IMG/VR virus record: IMGVR_UViG_3300029319_000671
Location: 1-20,359 of that record
Length of the DNA stretch: 20,359 nucleotides
Strand: one strand, 5' to 3'
From: a virus
In this document: positions 11,001-17,028 of the stretch, piece by piece
Position numbering within the stretch: position 1 is the first letter of the stretch
Layout of the letters: every line of letters starts with the position of its first letter
Position numbers and translations under genes: made by a program
The notes under the pieces: model-generated
What the model was told of the DNA's origin: nothing
The model's database searches: none
The model's input: only the letters and a program-made list of their open reading frames with translations

Positions 11001-14000
11001 GCACCATTACCTAAACCTGATGTATCAATAACTTCTAAGGAGGGTGTTGAGAAGTATTCAGTTCCTGCTGCAGCGACAGATACTGATGATATTCCTGTGG
11101 TTGATGGATCAATAAAAATGCTAATTGCTGCATTCTTACCATTCTTAATATTAAGATTTGGTTTTCTTTCAAAATTTAAGATTTGAGATCCATATCCTGT
11201 TCCTTTATTTGTTAATAAAAGATCGTCAATTTCACCTCTAACAACAGGAGTAATAAGTTCAGTAGTCTTTGCACCACCAACCTGAATATATTCAATACTT
11301 GCTTTTATATCAGGATATTTAAATGTTTGAGTTCCGATACCTGATGTTGTGAAACTTACAAAATTACTTTGTTCAAAATTAGTTGAATCTGTTCCACCAA
11401 GACCTGCATTTGCCAATCCAAATTCATTTTCATTTATTTTTAGAATCTTATATTGTAGATTTGTATCTAAACCATCTATAACAGTTCCTGTGGTCGAATA
11501 GACAATATTATCTCCATCACTAAAACCATGATTTTCAAATGTAATTGAGTTGAAAAATGTGGATATACCTGCAGTTGATATACTTAATGTTCGATTTGAA
11601 TAATTACTTCCACTGTTTAATATTTTTAAATCTAAAATTGTATCTTGTGGACTTCCTACAATCAGTTTTTGTGTTCCATTTCTTTCACTAAGTCCGATTG
11701 TATTAATTCCTGATAAAGCATCATTTTCAGTAAAGTGTAATTTAATAGTTTGACTATTTACGATTGATACAAAATATGTTTCATTTGATACAAGTGTTGA
11801 TGTATTTGTACCAATTCCTGTACCATTCTGTGAATTATAGATAACACTTTCAGCTGGAAAGAAGTTATGAGCACCAGCGAAAGTGATTGTATTATTTACA
11901 GCACTGATACCAATACCAGTTACAGTATTAATTCCAGATGCAACAAATTGTAATTCTCTTGATCTTTTTCCAATTACAGGAGCGATAACAGCACCAGATC
12001 CATTTCCACCAGTAATACCAATCGATACAACTTTTTCAACACCAAAATCTTGTGGATCTACAAAAGCATCGACTAAACTTCCTTTGATTACAGGTTGTAT
12101 AACTGCACCAGAACCACTGCCAGTTGAAATACCTATCTGTGGTGGATTTATTACATCATAACCAGTTCCTGATGATATTATATTAAGTTGACTTAGAGGA
12201 CCGAAAAATACCTTATCATTTGTTTTGTAATTGAATATTTCAACACCATTAATTAAAATTCCAGTTGTACCTGGTATTGTTTCACTCACTCCTCCATTTT
12301 TTAAATTAGGGGTAAGGGGAAACTTCTTTAATAATTTACGAGGTTTAATTAAATTTGATCTTTGTGAGAACAATGTGAATGAATGTACATCACCAGCAAC
12401 AGGTTCACCAAACTCAACTGATGTTCCACTATCAATAAATGATCTTGAAGAATATAGTTTAATTAATTGGGCACTATCATCAAATATTTCAATATAATAT
12501 AATCCAGTTGATAAACCTTCTAATTCAGTGCCTGAGGATTGATAAAATACAGCATCTCCGGTTCTTAATATCTTAACAAGATCAGTTTCATTAACCTTAA
12601 TCTGAGAATATAGTTGAGTGGTTGCATCTTGATTTTCAACACTACTGAGAGTTAATTTGTTTATTTTGGTAGTAATATTTTCAAAGAATTTAGTATTCGG
12701 TATATTTGAATTTATAGCAGAGGGTAATGAGTTTGATGCAGCATATCCATTTTCTTTGTCAAAGTAAATATTACTAATATCTGATGTAATATCACCATCA
12801 ATCGGTACAAAATTACTTGATGCTTTGTTTAATTTTTTTCTTATTCTGTAATTAAACGCAGGATTAACTGTTAATGAAAAATTACCAAGTGTTATACTTT
12901 TTGAACCCTTAATAACCTCACCTTGTACATAAGGAGTACTATCTGTCGGTGTGGGGTATATAATTAAACTTGGATCACTAATTTCAACAAACTCGACAAA
13001 ATCTCCTTTTTTCAGACTTGATCGATCTAACTCACTTTTTAAATTTATTGTTGTTCCATCGATACTTTCAACATCATATGATGCTGATGTGTTGTAAATC
13101 CAAGAGTTTGCAAAAACTTCTTTTGTAGTTTTTGTGTCAGGATTTTTTATGTTCTGTCCAATATTTTTAACTTTAATTATATCTCCTTCCGATACAATTA
13201 CATTTTCTGAAAGTTGTCTAAAACCTGCTAAAATTCCAGTAATTCTAAATTCAACCTTTTTATCTTCATCTCCATCTTCAAAACCAAAATATATTTCATC
13301 AGAGTAAATGTTTGTTGTAGGAAGTATTGAAGAGGTAATTCCTGTGCAACCTAAAAACTGATTAATTGTTTTATCTGTATAGGATACAGTATTAATACCA
13401 GATATAATTTTACCAGTTGTACTAAATCCAATTGTAGAGTCAACGCTTATTGTTGATGATCCAACTGATATAGTTTCTACAGTTTTAGTATTTGGAGTTA
13501 TCTTAAAATTACCTTCAACCAATGAAGTTCCATCATATCCAATAAACAATGAAAACTTGAAATATCTTTTTCCATCTCTAAAAAATGGTTCAACTTCAGA
13601 AACTGATGCTTGTGTTTTTGGATCATTTAATTTTTCAATCTTTTTAATTGTTTGACCAACTAATCCTAAAGGATTTCCACTTAGAACCTCTACTATAACA
13701 ACTTCTCTTCTTAAATATTCTGCAGCAGAAGGTTTGATTAATAATTCTTCTAAATTAACAACCTTCGGATCAACACCGTATAATACTCTGAACAAAGTTT
13801 CGATTGCAGCGTCTGTTCCTTTTGTTTCATAGAAAGATTTAATTTCTTTTAGAAAATTACCAACCTTTAGATTTTTATCAAAATTTAGTTGCTCAAAACC
13901 AGGTGCAAATGTTGATTTGAATTTATTGTAAAACTCTTTTAAAAATAGTGTGCTTAAATTTTGTATATTTGATCCAGCAGTATGTACACCCGTATTTGAA

Positions 14001-14434
14001 GTTGAAAATACTAACTCTTCTTGATTTAAATCTGTATGATAACTTGTGATACCACTAAATCCACGAGTTAGACCTGTAAATGTATTTGTAGTTAAACCGG
14101 TATAAGTTAAAATTTCATCATCAATTCTAAGTAAACCATGCTTGCTTGGAAATCCCTTCGTGCTTGAAACTGTAACTACACCTACTTCTTCAGTTCCGAT
14201 ACCAACAGATAAAGAGGTTGTGTCGGTTACAACCTCTGGAGTTAGATTATCAAGATCAAGATACTGATCTAAATTTTCTGCGATATCAACTACACCACCT
14301 TGATACTCTTGAGAAATATAATATTGCTTTAAAAAATCAGCAGTCTTTGGTGCCTCATCCAAAATAAAGTTTGGAAGTTGAGATGAGACAATATCTTGAA
14401 CTTTTACTCTTGCATCAATACCTGTTTGTATCAT
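2033..14434 (-). CDS. Giant modular YHYH-domain structural protein in the T4 gene 7 slot
   Basis: One uninterrupted frame of 4133 aa, about 61% of the window. The N-terminus (residues 1-70) and a segment at about 192-222 (KEIKSFYETKGTDAA, TLFRVLYG) look like the conserved head of large cyanophage structural proteins. A YHYH domain lies at about 1240-1340: GWAYDGNPIYGPYG near 1245, then LDEHNGRF and YAYHAT near 1326. The rest is low-complexity Gly/Thr/Ser/Val/Ile-rich beta sequence with recurring motifs: GGxGYxxxP, HNxxxGDxVxY, GFPxxGxLxIDDEIxxYTG, NGxxQxP and many GIGT boxes. Cysteines are few. Neighbours are gp6 (1 base upstream) and gp8 downstream, the order T4 has for 6-7-8; T4 gp7 is 1032 aa, so this is about four times longer. 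A baseplate wedge or peripheral adhesin role is inferred. ATG 14434 has an AAGAGA sequence just upstream. Confidence 0.85.
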   Translation of the reverse strand: MIQTGIDARVKVQDIVSSQLPNFILDEAPKTADFLKQYYISQEYQGGVVDIAENLDQYLDLDNLTPEVVTDTTSLSVGIGTEEVGVVTVSSTKGFPSKHGLLRIDDEILTYTGLTTNTFTGLTRGFSGITSYHTDLNQEELVFSTSNTGVHTAGSNIQNLSTLFLKEFYNKFKSTFAPGFEQLNFDKNLKVGNFLKEIKSFYETKGTDAAIETLFRVLYGVDPKVVNLEELLIKPSAAEYLRREVVIVEVLSGNPLGLVGQTIKKIEKLNDPKTQASVSEVEPFFRDGKRYFKFSLFIGYDGTSLVEGNFKITPNTKTVETISVGSSTISVDSTIGFSTTGKIISGINTVSYTDKTINQFLGCTGITSSILPTTNIYSDEIYFGFEDGDEDKKVEFRITGILAGFRQLSENVIVSEGDIIKVKNIGQNIKNPDTKTTKEVFANSWIYNTSASYDVESIDGTTINLKSELDRSSLKKGDFVEFVEISDPSLIIYPTPTDSTPYVQGEVIKGSKSITLGNFSLTVNPAFNYRIRKKLNKASSNFVPIDGDITSDISNIYFDKENGYAASNSLPSAINSNIPNTKFFENITTKINKLTLSSVENQDATTQLYSQIKVNETDLVKILRTGDAVFYQSSGTELEGLSTGLYYIEIFDDSAQLIKLYSSRSFIDSGTSVEFGEPVAGDVHSFTLFSQRSNLIKPRKLLKKFPLTPNLKNGGVSETIPGTTGILINGVEIFNYKTNDKVFFGPLSQLNIISSGTGYDVINPPQIGISTGSGSGAVIQPVIKGSLVDAFVDPQDFGVEKVVSIGITGGNGSGAVIAPVIGKRSRELQFVASGINTVTGIGISAVNNTITFAGAHNFFPAESVIYNSQNGTGIGTNTSTLVSNETYFVSIVNSQTIKLHFTENDALSGINTIGLSERNGTQKLIVGSPQDTILDLKILNSGSNYSNRTLSISTAGISTFFNSITFENHGFSDGDNIVYSTTGTVIDGLDTNLQYKILKINENEFGLANAGLGGTDSTNFEQSNFVSFTTSGIGTQTFKYPDIKASIEYIQVGGAKTTELITPVVRGEIDDLLLTNKGTGYGSQILNFERKPNLNIKNGKNAAISIFIDPSTTGISSVSVAAAGTEYFSTPSLEVIDTSGLGNGARLKAVLGKTSTGELNGKIDNVVIIRSGIGYSADSTAVRVIPAGQNGVLAANVRSLNVNNNEKYGGRINCLEENLGSLQNVVCGYSTSPFQDDGSDVSSIIGWAYDGNPIYGPYGFTDPEKKTNDTKLLQSSYTLNSSAIENRPSTSVFPDGFFVEDFQYTGGGDLDEHNGRFEINNDYPKGVYAYHATVVGDEPTFPYFIGNKFRSKVESDNYVINQSFDFENSELRRNTFPYKVSDENAGTDSLTETNEITTQLSEILTVESGSVQSLQIVNGGTNHKVGEVLDFDNTDTEGGGIIARVKSVKGVGINSVTSDVLTYNNSVITKLDDKTLKITPPDNHNLNNKDQVIVSGLTSSLTAVNGTYTVGVSSLTAVAISTISAGTATTEIYISELPENVSVGNSIGIGTETLKILNIYAGDKILTVQRSLPAIAHTASTPLYIIPDSFTINKSIPDFNSKVNDKFFFNPSKTVGFGTVAGTMISVIYGFGDGSRTNTIPQQGIYLENHPFRTNQKISVNLPTASSTNIAISTSPTGATMTLPSEVFAVRKNSNVIGIKTGIGTDHNGNQLEEVFFRGTVGGDGNIDSDLYFFESNFVQETVNVSNVKTTVSLASSIHNLKDGDDISLTVKPNVSAGIGTLTEVNVRRDTTTNKILIDPVEGLTTGIKLFNDTTGANEITLKNHNLTTGDKIIYYSTHYAVGLGNSSYYVSVIDDNTFKLCQTYQNAISNPPKEIDITAAAGITTVHRLSKVNPSLKPTKNNDLVFNLSDVSLLNHKFKVYYDNKFENEFVSTSSTTGFNTPVGIVTEGTTNSKFTIGYGVSLPEKLYYNLEKVGIALTADVEVQSYSEIEYVDSVFDGDYTISNVGVSSFTIDVNKIPEKTFYLSTQCDFLEYNTTSGLATGSINSVDLVSGGFNYKKLPSFVGVGTTTTQDAIIIPRSTTIGNIKKTRVINEGFEYSSDKTLQPEALIPKFIELTGSDAISSVEVIDGGSGFTKAPTLLAVDTDSGQSVDGLLSATLNGSSINSVDVISSPSGLSKGEIKLVTTDNTNGISIQKVDANAGISTYVISITKPAGGYPVNPFKSGDSVFVEGIVRVGTAGSGFNSSDYGFNFLPVTNYDTSGVFDKITVDVSQYTSNVGLAQTIQSSFGVITNANVYPEFKLNLERSLFTVGEKLLVNNFERDLTVVENFQDSFVKVIGLFDLQENDIIVGKKSKNRGRIEKITNNQGDFVISYSLVRDFGWESNTGKLNEDNQVIANNDYYQNLSYSIKSPIEWSKLESPVNNLVHTVGTKNFADTGITSTTQVDITTSDQTVITRDVIEQLRVDTLFNFDQGRDTFVGLQTNTSEDAGQVDTTKSKFIQLKNTRLTDFTESDTNDVILIDDISSKFSSVDGEPTTEIDVTQINPVDSFNSLLVMANNLDGNQISLSELVILNNNQDASVLNKLSLLKDYNVRPISGAGATITQLADENFANFELSTDELSDGTTKTFLKFRPTDANKFQNDYDLKIFENKFNSTLTGIGTSSFGLIDISSSVIGVGTTPGVAGITESIISNISTTNVDSLFVQSQIIDQITNDVEYVETFITHNGTDTFKSQQIFDTSFGSLSFGLSTATISPDISGGVLSVNVNNVSDNNLKVRSKILSFGPTSSGISSYRFKASGQSDGSERTALVASNFNQGTGTARNVATFEKDKFTALKSTVHVGTGTSEALHQVLLIHDQNTSHIVQSQFLSVGDNTGSSAYDNAIGLGTFVSRFSGNNILLDFRPDNTTGVTTIKSLNEVFYRQFDELTLDGEPNEPNDLTFGKITQSYSYKQYNAIDGVRVNNRSFKLKNNGFPIFAQSFDPSNTGIVSFATGTFTIPNHNFRNQEELVYTPKSSFVGVGSTAMMYKPSSGNTDQLPTSVFAVVAANDNNTFQISTSRDGSAVTFTDAGEGNTHQFEMSKALTKAVISLDGIVQSPIARSNLTFTLSGNGGSIGVGQSIFRLDSIADLNITDLIKVDNEILEITNVGIGTTNVGPISGTGSIPIVQVKRGAVGTEKATHTDTTSAILFKGSYNIKDGKLFFTDAPKGDIRQELDESGLPPAKSDFNGRVYFRNDYSTNKVYDDISNQFTGIASVFTLKSGGINTTGAGQLARNGLLFVNNIFQTPSTSNNPNQNYKIIDNGSTTTLEFSGITTITDGALIKSDTDINQNELPRGGVIVSLGSTGGLGYAPLVPAKVKLQVGAGSSAGMITSVVGVAYSSSANGITTAAYNNNTGILEITTEDEHTLAVNGDDDQVILAGLAFTCTSGGVGIGSGLFPDGTIGNQFPVVSVSSTNTFKTQVGTSTIPHTYIGGGTVKVWYGDLTFGSGYNRVSVATTITDTTGTGATITAEIGVGGALSFNIPHAGTGYVKPKLFTPSPSYDDMPIVGVSRIGTGATTDTGVGALISVEVGNSGATGIGSTLFSVKNFELSRNGYSFKRGDKFTPVGLVTDGSLPAPLSKFEIEVVETYSDNFSFWQFGELDYIDSISSLQDGSRTNFPLFYNGDLISIEAKAGSDIILKNLLVIFVNGVLQQPDVNYQFEGGTSISFTTAPSADDNISIYIYKGQDGVDSVISTNQNPLVEVGDFVQLTKSDGISTSKAQDRRTVFDLSLKDKFETDLYSEQGIDSDNFRGVHLIKQKRDTRIEGRNISKVRDSIEPQIYPTAKIISDVTTSSSTIYVDNAKFFDVEGTASADGFDAKIISGAPLPLVGITTLTATVSTAGTVSGLTITGGGSGYTSAPTISIGRPGIGISVGIGTTATATVTITNGVIDGFAITNPGLGYTIAPQVLVRPPVAVTEGITSVTSVTGFSADITQISVIGNNITFRTKRTDGVGNYTGLGAGDYILIDDTTVGNGVTSLNETGVSVVGVGTTFFDNVYQVVSIGNTGVNGTIVCKGGFKVASDATINTGINTNSNNIGNLSFGKLSSLNRSSTPISIGVTGLTVDSGLSTFPTIQRSGGSYTLRQTGALPKII

Positions 14435-14435
14435 A

Positions 14436-16379
14436 TTATTCTCTTATTAATTTACCGTTTGAATAACTTGATGTATACGTATCTCTGACAAATTGTGTAC
14501 CAGATACTTCATCACCTGAGGTAATCGAATCTCTCAACATATTTATGGTGCTTTTTGAAACACTTAAACTTAAGTACAAGTCTCTCAATCCTACAACATC
14601 ATTCGATTCTGGGAATGCTTGTATCTCAATAATATCATCATCTCTTTCAGTTCCTGTAATATTTACAGTTGTTAATTTGACTTCACCATGAATATAATCA
14701 ACAACACCAGCAGATTTACTCACAACACGGATTTGTTGGTTATCAATTTCTTTTACAATTGCAAGTGTACCTGTTACACCATCAGCATTTGGTGAATCAG
14801 TAAGATAAACCATTGAAGATTCCCCAGTTACAAAGAATCCTGTGGATTTAATATTTCGACCACTTGCTTCAACGTGGAATCGATTACCAAAACACAATTC
14901 ATACTGTGCAGACTGATTTTTCGCAACCTTCAGATCTCTTCGAATTCGAACCTTTGTAATATTACTTGTAATTGCAGTATCAGTATTGTCAATGACTTGA
15001 AGTGACTTACTATACTTGAATCTACCACCAAACTGATTGAAGTTAACAGATTTAGAATATTGAGTTAATGAATTGATCACTTTTGTCTTAAGTGTCTCTT
15101 CAGTTGAGATTTGTGAGAAATTATAGTAAACTGAAACGTCAAGTTCAATATAAAGTATTTTCAAGTCTACAATTTTTTGATTGATTCCTGAAACTGTAAA
15201 TTTTTTAAGTTGAGAAAGTATTCTTGATTTTGTAAAATCTGAAATATAGGTTGAGTTTTTCGGTTTGATACTAATTTGAACTGTTCCAAACTCAGGAGGA
15301 TCTAATTCTTCACCACCCACGATTGATACAGTGTCTGTTTCTGGGAAAATATTTTTAATGATTGCTTCATAGTCTCTTGCTGTCACAGCACGATTCTGAG
15401 ATGAGTATCTTTTTGGTGAATAATATTTAATTGAATCAACATCTTCAATATTGCCACCACCTTGTGCTTTTTGAATTGTTGTCACATTTGGTGTCTCAAC
15501 AACTGACACTAAACTATCTGTAGTGGGATTGATGATATTACCTGAGAATGAAAATGATGTTGCACCATTACCACTTTCTCCATCCGTGACAAGATAATTT
15601 GCAGTTATGATTACACCATCATCACCAACACCTGATCCTAATTTTTTACCTAATAAACCATCTCCAAATCGAATTTCATACTTTTCATCTTTGACTTCTT
15701 GTAAAAAGAAGACTCTTGATGTTTGATCTACATCATTTAATGAATCAGAAACAAAATATTCAATTCCTAAACCTGAAGTATTCTCATCTTTTTTGACATA
15801 CACATGAAGAGTTGATGTATCAATCGATGGATTATCTAATATAAACTTTTGATCTAATGAATTATCGAACTTAAATTGCTTTGTAATAAATGTTCCTTGT
15901 TTGATTGGTAAATTCTCAAAATTTGCAACATAACTTGGATTTAATGCATCTCCTTCATTGACAACAAGTTTAGTTACGTTCTCTGAAATTGCAAATGTAT
16001 ATGAACTATCATTTACTGCTCCGACACAAACCAGACCTCTTCTTAATTCAACTGTATCTGGTGGATTGCTTGGAGATAACTTGAGTTTAAACGCTACCTC
16101 TGCCCTTGCAGCAGTCTTTGATCGTGGTGTATACCCAATGTTACGTGCGAGTGAAACAACGTTCTCACGAAGCGTTGCAGAGTCCAGAAAAGACTCATTC
16201 ACAATCATATTTGAGTTAAATGCAGTAATGTAAGTATTATAAGCAAGTGTATCAATCAATACAGAAAAGTTTGATCCTTCAAAGTCAAAATCAGAAAAAT
16301 CACTATTCGAACGAAGGTAATCTTTGATTTGTGTTTTGATTTGATCAAAATCTAAATTTGTAAACTTTGTATTAGGCAT
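14436..16379 (-). CDS. 6: gp6-like baseplate wedge subunit
   Basis: A 647-aa protein close in length to T4 gp6 (660 aa), the wedge subunit that forms the continuous ring of the inner baseplate and carries a baseplate-J-like region. Typical N-terminal segments are visible: DFEGSNFSVLIDTLAYNT at residues 32-49 and NESFLDSATLRENVVSLARN at 61-80, followed by IGYTPRS. The order gp25-gp6 and the spacing support the call: ATG 16379 lies 2 bases after the gp25 stop, and its own stop lies 1 base before the giant gene start, so the three are one translationally coupled late unit. No strong Shine-Dalgarno sequence is visible. A CATAAATA octamer near the 3' end (14540-14547) might add late transcription of the next gene. 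Confidence 0.93.
   Translation of the reverse strand: MPNTKFTNLDFDQIKTQIKDYLRSNSDFSDFDFEGSNFSVLIDTLAYNTYITAFNSNMIVNESFLDSATLRENVVSLARNIGYTPRSKTAARAEVAFKLKLSPSNPPDTVELRRGLVCVGAVNDSSYTFAISENVTKLVVNEGDALNPSYVANFENLPIKQGTFITKQFKFDNSLDQKFILDNPSIDTSTLHVYVKKDENTSGLGIEYFVSDSLNDVDQTSRVFFLQEVKDEKYEIRFGDGLLGKKLGSGVGDDGVIITANYLVTDGESGNGATSFSFSGNIINPTTDSLVSVVETPNVTTIQKAQGGGNIEDVDSIKYYSPKRYSSQNRAVTARDYEAIIKNIFPETDTVSIVGGEELDPPEFGTVQISIKPKNSTYISDFTKSRILSQLKKFTVSGINQKIVDLKILYIELDVSVYYNFSQISTEETLKTKVINSLTQYSKSVNFNQFGGRFKYSKSLQVIDNTDTAITSNITKVRIRRDLKVAKNQSAQYELCFGNRFHVEASGRNIKSTGFFVTGESSMVYLTDSPNADGVTGTLAIVKEIDNQQIRVVSKSAGVVDYIHGEVKLTTVNITGTERDDDIIEIQAFPESNDVVGLRDLYLSLSVSKSTINMLRDSITSGDEVSGTQFVRDTYTSSYSNGKLIRE
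14540..14547 (-). promoter_or_regulatory. Possible internal late promoter CATAAATA inside gp6
   Basis: The octamer is identical to the one in front of gp25 and lies about 105 bases upstream of the giant gene start, inside the gp6 coding sequence (codons for T-I-N-M). It fits the NATAAATA late consensus of cyanophages. Inside AT-rich coding sequence it may be chance. Confidence 0.25.
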
Positions 16380-16381
16380 TT

Positions 16382-16783
16382 TTATCTGGTTGCTTCGAGT
16401 ATGAAGGAAAATTCTTGTGTTGGAAACTCTTGACCTATAATGTCAAAAATCACAGTGACCTCAAAATTGTTATCATCTGGTCTTGGATCAACTTCAACTC
16501 TCACGTTATTGATTCTTCTTTCAAAGTTTTTGAGTGAAGTCTTGATTTGATCTTGTATAATCGTTGCAGTACCAAAATCTACAAACTCAAAAAGACTACG
16601 ATATACGTCAGATCCAAATAATGAGTTAAAAAACTTTTCAGTTGGTATAGTTTCAACAATATTTCTCACAGATCTTGCGATAGCACGTTCATTTTTGAGA
16701 ACAGGCAGATCTTTTGTCACAGGATGAGGCTCAAAAGACAAGCTAATGTCCTTAAACGACCTTGATATCCTTGTGATTGCCAT
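16382..16783 (-). CDS. 25: gp25-like baseplate wedge protein
   Basis: A 133-aa protein, essentially the length of T4 gp25 (132 aa), of the GPW/gp25 family. In T4, gp25 sits near the tail tube and sheath in the inner baseplate and, with gp6 and gp53, helps start sheath assembly. Family-typical segments are NERAIARSVRNIVET at residues 31-45 and EKFFNSLFGSDV at 49-60, followed by a C-terminal beta region with FEVTVIFDI. ATG 16783 follows a CATAAATA late box at 16803-16810; no Shine-Dalgarno sequence is evident. The gp6 start lies 2 bases after the stop. It is the first recognisable wedge gene of the late unit. Confidence 0.93.
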   Translation of the reverse strand: MAITRISRSFKDISLSFEPHPVTKDLPVLKNERAIARSVRNIVETIPTEKFFNSLFGSDVYRSLFEFVDFGTATIIQDQIKTSLKNFERRINNVRVEVDPRPDDNNFEVTVIFDIIGQEFPTQEFSFILEATR

Positions 16784-16802
16784 TTTGAATACAGTTTTTA
16801 TT

Positions 16803-16810
16803 TATTTATG
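16803..16810 (-). promoter_or_regulatory. Late promoter CATAAATA for gp25-gp6-giant gene
   Basis: A cyanophage-type NATAAATA late box 19 bases upstream of the gp25 ATG. It overlaps the stop codon of the 40-aa ORF (TCA TAA ATA), so the same bases end one gene and begin transcription of the next. It is the best candidate promoter for the 14-kb baseplate unit. Confidence 0.65.
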
Positions 16811-16928
16811 ACTCTTTTAACAATTCTTTTTGATCTTTTTCCTCTTCATGAAGAGATTCACCTTCATCATACATCAATTCTTTCAAAATTCTTTGATTAG
16901 ACTCATTTTTAGAAGTATTTTCAGTCAT
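16806..16928 (-). CDS. Small acidic 40-aa protein, unknown function
   Basis: An ATG at 16928-16926 opens a 40-codon frame ending at TAA 16808-16806, just before gp25. The product starts MTENTSKNESNQRILKELMY and ends DQKELLKES. Ten of its 40 residues are Glu and it has no hydrophobic core, so it should be helical and soluble or a short assembly peptide. It lies in the gap between a rho-independent terminator (16970-17022) and the gp25 late promoter, where a real small late gene would be expected. The upstream bases TTGATAAATTAC contain an imperfect late-type box. No clear Shine-Dalgarno sequence is visible. I do not recognise a family. The opposite strand is also open here, so coding status is likely but unproven. 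Confidence 0.5.
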   Translation of the reverse strand: MTENTSKNESNQRILKELMYDEGESLHEEEKDQKELLKES

Positions 16929-16969
16929 TTTTTTGTAATTTATCAATTATTTAGACACGTTTTCATAAA

Positions 16970-17022
16970 AAAATCGTTGAAAATCGACATTCTTCAAAAA
17001 ATGCCAAAAAATCAACGATTTT
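16970..17022 (-). terminator. Rho-independent terminator after the small-gene cassette
   Basis: Perfect 11-bp arms, AAAATCGTTGA (17012-17022 on the complement) and TCAACGATTTT (16970-16980), flank a 31-base loop that holds a second small stem, GGCAT/ATGTC. On the minus strand the second arm runs into seven T. It starts shortly after the stop of the 251-aa gene (17029) and separates the sigma70-driven cassette from the late baseplate unit. Confidence 0.75.
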
Positions 17023-17028
17023 AAGTGA

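Noticed and set aside
16830-17024. Plus-strand ORF of 64 aa (Phe/Ile-rich) in the gap before gp25
   Set aside because: It runs antisense through the terminator and the 40-aa ORF, and its composition reflects poly-T/AT sequence.
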